Part shown: in pieces, positions 17,938 through 27,172 of the stretch
Position numbering within the stretch: position 1 is the first letter of the stretch
How the letters are laid out: every line of letters begins with the position of its first letter
NCBI RefSeq assembly: GCF_017948265.1
Contig: NZ_CP072852.1
Coordinates: 4,030,001-4,094,000 of the forward strand
Source of the DNA: Rhodoferax sp. PAMC 29310
GTDB taxonomy: Bacteria; Pseudomonadota; Gammaproteobacteria; Burkholderiales; Burkholderiaceae_C
DNA: 64,000 nucleotides
Direction: 5' to 3'
Position numbers and translations under genes: made by a program
Notes under the pieces: generated by a model
Seen by the model: only the letters and a program-made list of their open reading frames with translations
The model's database searches: none
What the model was told of the DNA's origin: nothing

Positions 17938-19005
17938 TTGCTTGTCGAGTTCTGGTAAAGCTAGGCGGACAGATCGACTTTGCGGCACGGGTGAATGCCC
18001 AACTCGGGCGAAAAATCCGAAAGCTGAGGTTGGCAAAGCGCCGACCACCGATTCAAACTCGCTTGCTACCTTCTGTGCTTGGTCAAACAGCACTGGATCG
18101 GCGGAGAAGTGCCGCCCCGCTCGTGCGTACCATCTAAAAATAACCGGGGTCATTTGAGGTTGCAACTGCAAACCGTGGAGCGTTGCGGTCAGCCAGATCC
18201 TTTGCAGAGACTCGCCAAGGCGAACCCAGTCTTCAATTCTTTGGGGTTCAGTTTTGGGGTGCAGTAGCAAATGCGCAGCGCAGCGCAGTCCGGGCAGTAG
18301 ATCAAGCTGAACGCGCGGCACGATAGTTCCCATCAGGTAGCGGTTCATAAAAGCCACGCGCTCCCAACTGTGCATCGCCCACTCCATCAGGCGCGCTGTG
18401 GCCCAGTCCACGCCCACAGCTTCCTCTGGGATTCGATCTTTGCTGAAGCGTGCCCGCCATTCGATCACGGCTTTATGGACCGGAAAGGCTTCCGGGCACG
18501 TCAGGCGGATTTTTGCACTAGCCCACAGCAAGTTGGCGACGCGCCGTCGGTCATGCCATGAATCCAACACTTGTAAGGTAAATCCTTCGCCCGCTGCGTC
18601 CTGAAGTGCCTGGCGTTGCCCATCTGTAAGCGCTGTCGTTTTCATAGGGCGGCGCTGAACCGTACGTAGCGTGATGCAGTCAAACAGCGGGTCTTGCTTG
18701 ATGCTGTCGTCTGGCGCCAGAATCACCTCATAAATCGGGTGACGGTGATCGCCTTCAGAATGCGCCGTCCATGTTGCCTTCAAACCAAAACCAGTTGCGG
18801 CAACTCGCAGCGTCTCAAGTAACGCGCCGTGGGCCATGTGGCTTGGGTGGCCGTCAAAGTCGTAAAGCACATGATCGCGGGTGTCATGTCCATGCACTCG
18901 GATCATATGGTCGTTGACCAATTCAAAACGCCATGGCTGCGTGTTGTCACCACTGGGCGCCCAGCGTGCAAGGTCAAGAATCTGTTTCAGTGTGTCGTTG
19001 CTCAC
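17935..19005 (-). CDS. Nitroreductase-family protein
   Basis: This 356-residue protein starts at a GTG. The N-terminal motif LDLARWAPSGDNTQPWRFEL matches the FMN-binding start of nitroreductases (S-x-x-N-x-Q-P-W). A second half-domain has LRTVQRRPMKTTAL, so it resembles the long Acg-like/Rv1355c-type proteins rather than NfsB. It is divergent from a ThiF-type gene 132 bases away; that pairing mirrors the fused ThiF-nitroreductase proteins I know from mycobacteria (MoeY/Rv1355c type). Substrate unknown. Confidence 0.85.
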   Translation of the reverse strand: MSNDTLKQILDLARWAPSGDNTQPWRFELVNDHMIRVHGHDTRDHVLYDFDGHPSHMAHGALLETLRVAATGFGLKATWTAHSEGDHRHPIYEVILAPDDSIKQDPLFDCITLRTVQRRPMKTTALTDGQRQALQDAAGEGFTLQVLDSWHDRRRVANLLWASAKIRLTCPEAFPVHKAVIEWRARFSKDRIPEEAVGVDWATARLMEWAMHSWERVAFMNRYLMGTIVPRVQLDLLPGLRCAAHLLLHPKTEPQRIEDWVRLGESLQRIWLTATLHGLQLQPQMTPVIFRWYARAGRHFSADPVLFDQAQKVASEFESVVGALPTSAFGFFARVGHSPVPQSRSVRLALPELDKQ

Positions 19006-19137
19006 GGGCTTGCCCAGCTTGGGGTTAGTGGTTCTTCAATGATATCCTTCTCTGGGCCAGGGGTGCAGGTTGGGGCCCCTCCAAAGCAGGTCGACGTGAA
19101 AACGAATCTAAGTCACTTATGGAAAGCGGAAAGCACC

Positions 19138-20016
19138 ATGGCAACACCCAATACCTTTGCCTACGATCACGCCTTTTCGCGCAATATTGGCTGGGTCACC
19201 CAAGCTGAACAGGCCAAATTAAAGAAATCTCGCATTGCCATTGCTGGTCTGGGCGGAGTGGGAGGTGCGCATTTGCTTACGCTCGCTCGGCTTGGGGTTG
19301 AATGTTTCAATATCGCTGACTTCGACGACTTTGATATTCACAACATGAATCGGCAAGCTGGTGCTTTCATGCCATTTATGGGGCAATCGAAAATCGACAC
19401 CATGGCGCACATGGCGCAAGACATCAATCCTGAAATGGATTTGCGTTTGTTCTCTCAGGGCGTTCTGCCTGACAACGTGGACGAATTTTTGCGTGATGTG
19501 GATGTCTATGTGGATGGGCTGGATTTTTTTGCACTGCCTGCGCGGCGTATGGTTTTTGCCAAATGTCGGGAAAAAGGAATTCCGGCGCTGACTGCTGCAC
19601 CTTTGGGTATGGGGGTCGCTTTTCTTTACTTCAGTCCAGTCGGTATGAGCTTCGAGGAGTACTTCAAAGTGGAGGGTGTTGAGTCCCAGGAGCAATACGC
19701 ACGGTTTATTGCGGGTTTGTCGCCAGCAATGATTCAGCGCGACTACTTGGTGGCCCCCGAGGCTGTTAATTTTCAAGAGAAGCGGGGACCCTCGACCATC
19801 ATGGCGTGTGACCTCTGTGCTGGCGTCATGGGAACCTCGGTTTTAAAGATTTTGTTAGGGCGTGGCACCCTCAAGGCCGCCCCTTGGGGCATGCACTTCG
19901 ATGCGTATCACCAAAGGCTCAAGTCGACTTGGCGTCCATTTGGCAATGCCAACCCATTGCAGCAGCTACTTTTGAAATTTATTAGGCCCGTGTTGCGAGG
20001 CCAATCCACTCGATGA
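19138..20016 (+). CDS. ThiF/E1-like adenylyltransferase
   Basis: This 292-residue protein has the nucleotide-binding motif IAGLGGVGG near 37-45, the acidic strand DFDDFDIHNMNRQAG corresponding to the E1 D-x-D...N-x-x-R-Q signature, and a late CDLC pair that may bind a metal. E1-like enzymes adenylate a protein or peptide C-terminus. ATG 19138 with GGAAAG upstream is used; a longer in-frame ORF from 18829 would run antisense through the nitroreductase start. No small ubiquitin-like partner was found nearby. Confidence 0.88.
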   Translation: MATPNTFAYDHAFSRNIGWVTQAEQAKLKKSRIAIAGLGGVGGAHLLTLARLGVECFNIADFDDFDIHNMNRQAGAFMPFMGQSKIDTMAHMAQDINPEMDLRLFSQGVLPDNVDEFLRDVDVYVDGLDFFALPARRMVFAKCREKGIPALTAAPLGMGVAFLYFSPVGMSFEEYFKVEGVESQEQYARFIAGLSPAMIQRDYLVAPEAVNFQEKRGPSTIMACDLCAGVMGTSVLKILLGRGTLKAAPWGMHFDAYHQRLKSTWRPFGNANPLQQLLLKFIRPVLRGQSTR

Positions 20017-20163
20017 CATTGCGTCAGTGTGGTGAAACACAAAGAATGTGCTGATTCCGCAACTCATTCTCAATCCGAAGTAGATTCAGTTGTAGAGAAG
20101 TCATTTAAATGCGTTACATTGAGAACGACTGAGACCCGGGTGTCGACTAGGAGGAAATACATA

Positions 20164-20805
20164 ATGAACAAATTGACATTTATATCTTTCATTACTAAGG
20201 CGCTTAAGCCGATAGCCTGCGTTGGTATATTCGCCTTAATACTGACCGGGTGCTCAACAAAACCAGCGATCCCTGAGGCTCCCCAATTGGCGGCAACGCC
20301 AGACTACAACTATATAGTTGGCCCGGGTGACAATCTCAATATTAGTGTCTGGCGCAATCCTGAACTGTCCATGTCGGTTCCAGTGCGTCCCGATGGAAAA
20401 ATTGCAACCCCTTTGGTTGACGACTTAGTTGCCCAAGGAAAGACCTCGACTGAAATAGCTCGAGACATTGAAAAATTACTGAGCAAGTTAGTCCGCGATC
20501 CTGTGGTTACAGTGATCGTTACCGGATTCGTGGGCCCTTATAGCGAACAAATTCGAGTGGTTGGTGAGGCAGCGAAGCCACAGGCCTTGCCCTACAAACA
20601 AAAAATGACTCTGCTCGACGTGATGATCGCTGTCGGTGGCTTGACGGACTTTGCAGACGGCAATGGTGCATCCATAGTTCGCGCGTCAGAAGGCGGGGCG
20701 CAATACTCGGTTCGAATCAAAGACCTTGTCAAGCGCGGAGACATTGCTGCCAATGTCGAAATGAAGCCAGGCGACATCCTGATCATTCCGCAGGGCTGGT
20801 TCTAG
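20164..20805 (+). CDS. XrtA-system polysaccharide export lipoprotein (Wza-like)
   Basis: This 213-residue protein has a lipoprotein signal peptide with lipobox LTGC. It then has a poly-export domain beginning YNYIVGPGDNLNISVWRNPEL and an SLBB-like domain (IRVVGEAAKPQALPYKQKMTLLD, split here for brevity). It would be the outer-membrane/periplasmic translocon for the polymer. ATG 20164 is preceded by a strong AGGAGG; an earlier in-frame start at 20029 has no such site. It opens the plus-strand XrtA core, 148 bases after the ThiF gene. Confidence 0.93.
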   Translation: MNKLTFISFITKALKPIACVGIFALILTGCSTKPAIPEAPQLAATPDYNYIVGPGDNLNISVWRNPELSMSVPVRPDGKIATPLVDDLVAQGKTSTEIARDIEKLLSKLVRDPVVTVIVTGFVGPYSEQIRVVGEAAKPQALPYKQKMTLLDVMIAVGGLTDFADGNGASIVRASEGGAQYSVRIKDLVKRGDIAANVEMKPGDILIIPQGWF

Positions 20806-20884
20806 TTTTGTCATCCAAGCCTCATGGGTTGACTTGCTGGACGACGGCGGGTACGTGTTTGATTTTGACAAAAAAGAGTAACCG

Positions 20885-22459
20885 ATGGACGAATTGATTA
20901 GCCAGGTGGCCACCCTTCTTCGGGGCATGTGGCGCCACCGGTGGTGGGGTTTGCTCATGGCTTGGGGGGTGACTGCAGTTGGGTCTGTTGTAGTGATGTC
21001 TGCCCCAGACAAATATGAAGCGACTGCGAGAATCTATGTGGATACTCAATCGATTTTGAAGCCTTTGATGTCTGGTTTAGCGGTCCAGCCAAATATCGAG
21101 CAACAGGTTGTGATGCTCAGTCGTACGCTCATCACTCGCCCCAATGTTGAAAAGTTAATCCGAATGGCGGATCTGGATCTGAAAAGTCAAACCAAGGCTT
21201 CTCAAGATGCGCTGATCGATGGATTGATGAAGTCACTGCAAATTCAAAACGCCGGACGAGACAATATCTATTCGTTGGCCTACCGTGACTCGAGCCCAGA
21301 TCAGGCCAAGAAAGTCATGCAGTCTCTCGTGTCCATTTTTGTCGAGTCGAGCCTTGGCAATACACGGCAAGATTCGGACACGGCCAAGAAGTTCATTGAT
21401 GAGCAAATCAAAGGCTATGTTGCGAAACTTGAAGAGGCTGAGGCCCGGCTTAAACAGTTCAGAGTTCGAAACATCGAGCTGCAGAATCCTGAGGGGCAGG
21501 ATATGGTGGGGCAACTGGGTGTCGTGAGTAGTCAGTTGAGTCAGGCTCGGTTGGAGCTGCATGAGGCGGAAAACGCACGCGATTCCGCCAAACGCCAGAT
21601 CGAAGCTGAAAAATCACAAAGCGCAGATACCACGACCCGCAGTCTTTTACAGGAATCGGCATTGTCGGTGTCGACGCCAGAAATAGACGCTCGTATAGAC
21701 GTTCAAAAACGCAATCTCGACACTTTGTTACAGCGTTTTACCGAGCTGCACCCTGATGTTTCCAACACTCGACGTCTCATTAAGGAGCTTGAAGCCCTCA
21801 AGCGCAAAGAGGTGGCAGAGTTACGCAAGGTGGCCATGGCGAATCCGATGAGGTCGTCTTCCAATAGCCTGGTGTTCCAAGAACTCAATCGAATGCTTGC
21901 GGTCTCCGAGGTGCAGGTTGCCTCCTTGAGGGCAAGGGTTAGTGAATACGAGGCGCGCGTCAACCGAGCTCGGTCGATGATGAAAACTGCGCCTCAAGTG
22001 GAAGCCGAGTACGCGCAATTGAATCGAGACTATGAGATCAACAAGAAGAACTATAACGATTTGGTTAGCCGCCGCGAGTCTGCCTCTATGTCGGGGGAGC
22101 TGGAAAGCGCGGCAGGCGTCGCTGATTTTCGCCTGATCGAGCCCCCTCGTGTCTCTCCAAAACCGGTCGCTCCCAACCGATTGTTGCTCATGCCGTTGGC
22201 CTTGTTGGCTGGACTGGCCGCGGGCTTGGGAGTTGCATTTGTTTTGAGCCAGTTGAGGGTGGTCTACTATGATGCGCGCGCCCTCGGAGACGCTGTGCGT
22301 CTGCCAATGCTAGGGACGGTGTCCATGGTGATGGGTGATGGCGCTACCCAGCGACGCAGGACTGAACTGTGGAAGTTTTTTGCTGCATTTGGGGGTTTGT
22401 TGATCGTTTTCGTTGCCGCAATGATTGCGATGTCTCTTTTGTCTGGTCGAGCAGGATGA
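20885..22459 (+). CDS. XrtA-system chain-length determinant protein (Wzz/GNVR type)
   Basis: This 524-residue inner-membrane protein has an N-terminal membrane segment (about 20-40), a long periplasmic part with coiled-coil helices (about 165-370) and two further hydrophobic segments near the C-terminus (about 430-450 and 500-520). The Pro-rich stretch RLIEPPRVSPKPVAPNR before the second segment is typical of Wzz/Wzc co-polymerases. It lacks a kinase domain, which is encoded by the next gene. Confidence 0.93.
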   Translation: MDELISQVATLLRGMWRHRWWGLLMAWGVTAVGSVVVMSAPDKYEATARIYVDTQSILKPLMSGLAVQPNIEQQVVMLSRTLITRPNVEKLIRMADLDLKSQTKASQDALIDGLMKSLQIQNAGRDNIYSLAYRDSSPDQAKKVMQSLVSIFVESSLGNTRQDSDTAKKFIDEQIKGYVAKLEEAEARLKQFRVRNIELQNPEGQDMVGQLGVVSSQLSQARLELHEAENARDSAKRQIEAEKSQSADTTTRSLLQESALSVSTPEIDARIDVQKRNLDTLLQRFTELHPDVSNTRRLIKELEALKRKEVAELRKVAMANPMRSSSNSLVFQELNRMLAVSEVQVASLRARVSEYEARVNRARSMMKTAPQVEAEYAQLNRDYEINKKNYNDLVSRRESASMSGELESAAGVADFRLIEPPRVSPKPVAPNRLLLMPLALLAGLAAGLGVAFVLSQLRVVYYDARALGDAVRLPMLGTVSMVMGDGATQRRRTELWKFFAAFGGLLIVFVAAMIAMSLLSGRAG

Positions 22460-22466
22460 TTCAATC

Positions 22467-23405
22467 ATGAGTAGTTTGATAGAGCAGGCGGCGCAACGCC
22501 TAGCCCAGCTTCGGCAGGCGGGTGTTGATGTGCCTGGCGGCACTATAGAGGCGAGTGTTGGCAATGGCGCCAAGCCCCCACAAGGTGTGTCGCCAATTGC
22601 CAAGCCCGAGACATCGCAGCCTGTCGCTCAGTCGCGACTTGTCGAAATTAACTTTGATGCGCTCGCTTTTGCCGGCATTGTTTCGCCACTGGCACCCAGA
22701 ACTCAAATTGCCGACCAGTACCGAGTAATCAAGCGCCCATTGATTGAAAACGCCATGGGCAAGGGTGCGTCGATAGTCGCCAACGGCAATTTGATCATGG
22801 TTACGAGTGCCGTAGCAGGAGAGGGAAAGAGTTTTACAGCAATCAATCTCGCCATGAGCATGGCAACAGAGCTTGATACGACTGTCATGTTGGTTGACGC
22901 TGATGTGGCGCGGCCTTCTGTCATGCGAGTTTTAGGGCTCCCGGAGGGGCCAGGGTTGCTGGATTTGGTGCTCGATGAGACCATTGATTTGTCGAGCGTA
23001 TTGCTTAGAACCAATGTAGATAAATTGACCATTCTTCCCAGTGGTACGCCGCATGAGCGCGCCACCGAGCTGTTGGCCAGTGATGCCATGATTCGTTTAC
23101 TTGATGACATGTCTCAGCGCTATGCGGACAGGATAATCATATTTGACTCGCCCCCACTTTTGCTGACAACAGAGGCAAGGGTTTTGGCTACACATATGGG
23201 ACAAATTGTGGTGGTCGTGAGAGCTGGCAGCACCCTTCAGTCGGAGGTCAAGCACGCACTGTCGACAATTGATGCCTGCCCAGTCAAGTTGATGCTGCTC
23301 AATCAGGCGACTGGTCTTTTCAGGGCGCAGGAGGGTTACGGTTACGGTTACGGTTACGGTTACGGTTACAGGCATCAGAATGAACAAGCAACTCAAAAAA
23401 CCTAG
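22467..23405 (+). CDS. XrtA-associated tyrosine autokinase (BY-kinase)
   Basis: This 312-residue BY-kinase has Walker A TSAVAGEGKS (113-122), Walker A' VMLVDADVARPS (140-151) and Walker B IIIFDSPP. ATG 22467, seven bases after the preceding stop, is preferred to an in-frame start inside the previous gene. Its C-terminal tail contains six Gly-Tyr pairs encoded by a perfect hexanucleotide repeat, the likely autophosphorylation cluster. The chain-length protein is the expected membrane partner, and the LMW phosphatase at 12035 the likely antagonist. It overlaps the next gene by 26 bases. Confidence 0.95.
   Translation: MSSLIEQAAQRLAQLRQAGVDVPGGTIEASVGNGAKPPQGVSPIAKPETSQPVAQSRLVEINFDALAFAGIVSPLAPRTQIADQYRVIKRPLIENAMGKGASIVANGNLIMVTSAVAGEGKSFTAINLAMSMATELDTTVMLVDADVARPSVMRVLGLPEGPGLLDLVLDETIDLSSVLLRTNVDKLTILPSGTPHERATELLASDAMIRLLDDMSQRYADRIIIFDSPPLLLTTEARVLATHMGQIVVVVRAGSTLQSEVKHALSTIDACPVKLMLLNQATGLFRAQEGYGYGYGYGYGYRHQNEQATQKT
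23334..23369 (+). repeat. Hexanucleotide tandem repeat (GGTTAC)6
   Basis: There are six perfect, uninterrupted GGTTAC units, encoding six Gly-Tyr pairs of the kinase tail. Unit gain or loss would keep the frame and change the number of tyrosines. Confidence 0.97.
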
Positions 23406-24888
23406 GTTTTTGATTGCGCTGTGCATCGGCGCATCAGGCGCGGGTCATGCGGAAGTCACCGTTGTTCCGCGGGTTTCCGTCGCTGAAACCATTACCGACA
23501 ATGTCAGGCTATCAAGCACCGACCGGCAGTCCGAGCAGATCACTCAGCTCAGTCCAGGCATTCGCATTGATATCAAAGGTTCGCGAGTTCGAAGCTATTT
23601 TGACTACGCGTTAACCCAGTCTTTTTACGCGCAGAACACATCCCCCAGTCGCGCTCAAAATACGCTGAGTACCTTTGGCACGCTAGAAGCGGTGGACAAC
23701 CGGGTGTTCCTGGATTTCAATGGATCCATTTCACAGCAGTCAGTTTCTGCCTTCGGGACCCAATCACTCAATAGTTCGTCGATAAACGCCAACCAAGCGG
23801 AGGTATCTACTTATCGCTTGTCCCCCTATGTTCGCGGTCAGCTGGGCTCCACGGCAAGCTACGAGGCGCGATACAGCCGCGCAGTGACGTCCTCAGACTC
23901 AGCCTCAGCCTCAGCATCAAACACGACCAACTCCGATGCGACCGTCAAAGTCGCGGGTGGCAGCGCTTTTCGGCGCCTGGGCTGGTCGGCAGATGCCAGT
24001 CGCCAAGAATCAAGTTACAGCGTGGGGCGCACCACAGAGGTTGACCGGTTCAATCTTGGTCTGAACTACGCACTGACACCTCAGCTCAACGTCTCGGTCA
24101 ATGGCGGGCAAGAATCCAATAACTACACCAGTCTGGATAAGCAGACATATGGCACCAGCAGCGTTGGGTTCAATTGGGTGCCATCGAATACAACAAAGTT
24201 ATCGGCCAATGTTGGGCGTCGATCGTTTGGCAATACACATAGCTTAAGCTTTGAGCACCGCACAGCGCGAACAGTTTGGCGGTTTGTCGACTCCAAAGAC
24301 GCGTCCACCACGCCAAGTCAATCAGGTCGCGTGGGTCTGGGAAACTTGTATGACCTGCTATACAGTCAGCTTGAATCAACCTACCCGGCTGATCCGGTCG
24401 CACGCGCTCAAGCCGTTAATGATTTTTTGGCGGCCTATGGCCTAAATGGGAGCTCTTTAGTAGCCGCTGGTTTTTTGAGTTCAGCAGCCTCGCTGCAGCG
24501 CAACCAGAGTTTGTCTTTGGCCTTACTCGGCGCGCGCGACACCATTACCTTCTTCGCCACCAGCACTGAAAGCTCCCGCATTGACGCGCTCTCTATCGCT
24601 TCCGACGACCTCAGCACATCGTCCCGGGTCCGGCAACGCGGGTTTAGCGTTAGCTACTCTCATCGGTTGACTCCGGACTACTCTTTGGGTGTTCTTCTTT
24701 CGCAGCAAAAAACGTCTGGAGACTTGGCCTCTCAGGACTCAACGTTGCGTTCCATCAATGCGAACATCACAGGAAGGGTTGGCAAGAAGGCCACAGTTTC
24801 TGTCGCAGCGCGTCATGTCGTTTCAAGCGGAAACGCCGCACCCTATGTCGAAAACGCCATCACTGGCAATTTGAATGTTCAGTTTTAG
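23380..24888 (+). CDS. TIGR03016-like PEP-CTERM-associated outer-membrane protein
   Basis: This 502-residue protein has a signal peptide (cleavage near GHA), then VPRVSVAETITDNVRL, the usual N-terminus of the exosortase-linked outer-membrane beta-barrel family. Strand-like alternation continues to a C-terminal NLNVQF. A short Ser/Ala repeat (SDSASASASN) is encoded by repeated GCCTCA units near 23900. It probably helps polymer passage through the outer membrane. Its start lies inside the kinase gene. Confidence 0.9.
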   Translation: MNKQLKKPRFLIALCIGASGAGHAEVTVVPRVSVAETITDNVRLSSTDRQSEQITQLSPGIRIDIKGSRVRSYFDYALTQSFYAQNTSPSRAQNTLSTFGTLEAVDNRVFLDFNGSISQQSVSAFGTQSLNSSSINANQAEVSTYRLSPYVRGQLGSTASYEARYSRAVTSSDSASASASNTTNSDATVKVAGGSAFRRLGWSADASRQESSYSVGRTTEVDRFNLGLNYALTPQLNVSVNGGQESNNYTSLDKQTYGTSSVGFNWVPSNTTKLSANVGRRSFGNTHSLSFEHRTARTVWRFVDSKDASTTPSQSGRVGLGNLYDLLYSQLESTYPADPVARAQAVNDFLAAYGLNGSSLVAAGFLSSAASLQRNQSLSLALLGARDTITFFATSTESSRIDALSIASDDLSTSSRVRQRGFSVSYSHRLTPDYSLGVLLSQQKTSGDLASQDSTLRSINANITGRVGKKATVSVAARHVVSSGNAAPYVENAITGNLNVQF

Positions 24889-24891
24889 TTC

Positions 24892-25983
24892 ATGTACGAA
24901 GCTTTTTACGGTTTAACAGGAAAGCCCTTTCAGCTCAATCCAGATCCGAGCTTTTATTTCGGCAGCAAGCAGCACCGTCGCGCCAAGGCCTATCTGGAAT
25001 ATGGCGTTCAGCGCAATGAAGGGTTCATTGTTATCACGGGTGAAGTTGGGGCCGGAAAAACTACGGTAGTGCGTGGTCTACTTGCAAGCTTGGATGCGGA
25101 CAAGGTCGTCAGCGCCAATTTGGTTACTACCCAGCTGGACGCGGAAGACACGTTGAGAATGGTCGGAGCAGCCTTTGGTGTTCGAGTCAAAGACCTCTCC
25201 AAAGCTGACCTGCTCATGTCCTTGGAGGCGTTTTTGGTGACCCAGACAAGCCAAGGCAAGCGCTGTCTGTTGATTGTCGATGAAGCGCAGAACCTGACAC
25301 CTCGCGCAGTCGAGGAGCTACGCATGCTGTCCAATTTCCAATTTGGTCAGCAAGCACTGCTTCAAACCTTTCTGGTTGGGCAGCCGGAGTTTAGGGCTAT
25401 TTTGCAGAGTCCATCGATGCAGCAGTTGCGGCAACGAGTGACTGCAACCTGTCATATCGGACCTCTGGACCAAGCTGAGACACAAGGCTATATCGAACAT
25501 CGACTCGAGTGCGTGGGTGCTTCGGGTCGACCCTCATTTGACGCTGCCGCCTTTGAAGCGATCTTCAAAGCGTCCGGTGGCATCCCGCGTCGTATCAACC
25601 TCATCGCTGATCGCTTGTTGTTGCTTGGCTTTTTGAGCGAGAAAGATGCCTTCGGACTCAATGATGTCAACGAGGTTGCGGGAGAAATTCAAGATGAGTT
25701 GTCCGCAAATACAAGTCAATCGAGCGCCGTGTCATCCAGGTGGGGCGACTCCGGCGTCGCTGGACTCAGCGTGCCCGTTGACGTCGATATCGACCTTTCG
25801 AAGCTGGATATTTCTGCAGATTTGTCGACCTCGGTGCGGGCGCATATTCAAGGTCAGGAAATTGAGCAGCTTGATGGCCGACTTCGCCGTTTGGAGCACA
25901 GTATGTTGCGGTTGGAGCGCATTAATCTGAAGACGCTCAGTGCGCTGCAAAGGTTGGTTTCTGCCGCCACAAAATCGGTCTAA
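24892..25983 (+). CDS. XrtA/PEP-CTERM-associated AAA ATPase (ExeA/GspA-like)
   Basis: This 363-residue protein starts MYEAFYGLTGKPFQLNPDP, the usual opening of the ExeA-like ATPases. Walker A GEVGAGKTT is at 50-58 and Walker B CLLIVDEAQN at 125-134. The C-terminal 100 residues (after an Asp/Ser-rich linker) end in a helix with heptad-like leucines. A conserved exosortase-cluster gene, it probably powers assembly or regulation of the export machine. Three bases separate it from the previous stop. Confidence 0.94.
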   Translation: MYEAFYGLTGKPFQLNPDPSFYFGSKQHRRAKAYLEYGVQRNEGFIVITGEVGAGKTTVVRGLLASLDADKVVSANLVTTQLDAEDTLRMVGAAFGVRVKDLSKADLLMSLEAFLVTQTSQGKRCLLIVDEAQNLTPRAVEELRMLSNFQFGQQALLQTFLVGQPEFRAILQSPSMQQLRQRVTATCHIGPLDQAETQGYIEHRLECVGASGRPSFDAAAFEAIFKASGGIPRRINLIADRLLLLGFLSEKDAFGLNDVNEVAGEIQDELSANTSQSSAVSSRWGDSGVAGLSVPVDVDIDLSKLDISADLSTSVRAHIQGQEIEQLDGRLRRLEHSMLRLERINLKTLSALQRLVSAATKSV

Positions 25984-25994
25984 TGGAGCAAACC

Positions 25995-27161
25995 ATGAAT
26001 AGCTTGGCCCCAGTCATCTGTGTCGTTGGCGCGCGTCCCAACTTCATGAAAATGGCACCCATTTTGCGGGCATTGGCAGCTCATAATCCGCCACTTCCCG
26101 TGCTGCTGGTTCATACGGGTCAGCACTATGACAAAGACATGAGTGACCGTCTGTTTGAAGACCTTCGCCTGCCCCGTCCCGACGTCAACCTTGAAGTTGG
26201 CTCTGGAACACACGCGGTTCAGACTTCCGAAGTAATGCGCCGGTTTGAACCCCTGCTTGATGCTCACAAGCCTTCTTGTGTTGTCGTCGTGGGTGATGTC
26301 AACTCAACGCTTGCCTGCTCCCTCGTTGCGGTTAAAAAAGGCATTCCGGTAGTCCATGTTGAGGCCGGTCTGCGCAGCTACGATCGCGCCATGCCCGAGG
26401 AAATCAATCGCATCCTCACAGATCAAATCTCGGACCGCCTGTACACCACTGAGCGCACGGCCGAAGAAAACCTGCGGCTCGAGGGCATACCGGCGAGCCG
26501 GGTTTGCTTCACGGGTAACGTCATGATCGATTCGGTGGTCTTTGGTCGGTCCAGCGCGCGCAGTCCGGCTGAAACGCTGCGAGCCTGCAATGCTGACGTC
26601 GCAGTCCTGGAGCATCCACAAGGCTATGGCGTGGTCACCTTGCACAGGCCGTCCAATGTGGATCATCCTCAAACTCTGCACGCACTGTTGGCTGTATTGG
26701 CTGAGGTGTCCAACAGTTTGCCCTTGGTGTTTGCATTGCACCCTCGCACTCGCAGCAATATTGAACGCTTCGAATTGATGGACATGATTGATCCGACTCG
26801 AATGGTATTGTTGCCACCTCAGGGTTACCTTGAAATGCTCGGACTCATGGCCGGTGCTGCCGTGGTACTCACCGACTCCGGTGGCCTGCAGGAAGAAACC
26901 ACGGCCTTGGGCGTGCCGTGTCTGACCCTGCGTGAAAACACGGAGCGCCCCATCACGGTTGAGCAAGGCACGAATATTCTGGTTGGGCGTGATCGGACCT
27001 CTATTCTGGCCGGTGTGCAAGACGTCCTGGCCGGCAAAGGCAAGCGAGGCCGTGTGCCCGAGTATTGGGACGGTCATGCTGCCGAGCGCATCGCGGCAGA
27101 TCTTTATCAGTGGTTGAGGCAGCGTCAGGCTGAGTCAACCCCCAATACGGTTGCCCGGTAG
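25995..27161 (+). CDS. wecB: UDP-N-acetylglucosamine 2-epimerase (non-hydrolysing)
   Basis: This 388-residue enzyme interconverts UDP-GlcNAc and UDP-ManNAc. Motifs: VVGARPNFMKMAPI at the start, HTGQHYDKDMS, VVGDVNSTLA, HVEAGLRSYDRAMPEEINR, VTLHRPSNVD, and the C-terminal DSGGLQEETTALGVP. ATG 25995 has GGAG six bases upstream; an in-frame ATG at 25983 overlaps the previous stop but lacks a site. With tviB it suggests an N-acetylhexosaminuronate building block. Confidence 0.95.
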   Translation: MNSLAPVICVVGARPNFMKMAPILRALAAHNPPLPVLLVHTGQHYDKDMSDRLFEDLRLPRPDVNLEVGSGTHAVQTSEVMRRFEPLLDAHKPSCVVVVGDVNSTLACSLVAVKKGIPVVHVEAGLRSYDRAMPEEINRILTDQISDRLYTTERTAEENLRLEGIPASRVCFTGNVMIDSVVFGRSSARSPAETLRACNADVAVLEHPQGYGVVTLHRPSNVDHPQTLHALLAVLAEVSNSLPLVFALHPRTRSNIERFELMDMIDPTRMVLLPPQGYLEMLGLMAGAAVVLTDSGGLQEETTALGVPCLTLRENTERPITVEQGTNILVGRDRTSILAGVQDVLAGKGKRGRVPEYWDGHAAERIAADLYQWLRQRQAESTPNTVAR

Positions 27162-27172
27162 GAAGCGTTGGC

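Noticed and set aside
18829-19137. N-terminal extension of the ThiF ORF
   Set aside because: It runs antisense through the nitroreductase start and precedes a good ATG with a GGAAAG site at 19138.
19960-20000. Sixth copy of the dispersed repeat in the ThiF gene
   Set aside because: Only a short AGTAGCTGCTGCA-like stretch on the minus strand matches; the CGCA, GGG and GGCC blocks are absent.
17935-20016. Heterocycle-peptide (TOMM) biosynthetic cluster
   Set aside because: An E1-like and a flavin enzyme are present, but there is no YcaO cyclodehydratase or precursor-peptide gene nearby.
23334-23369. GGTTAC repeats as a CRISPR or telomere-like array
   Set aside because: The units are contiguous with no spacers and lie in frame inside the kinase gene.
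26304-27077. Minus-strand ORF of 257 codons opposite wecB
   Set aside because: It is a shadow of wecB; the translation has no recognisable motif and no ribosome site.
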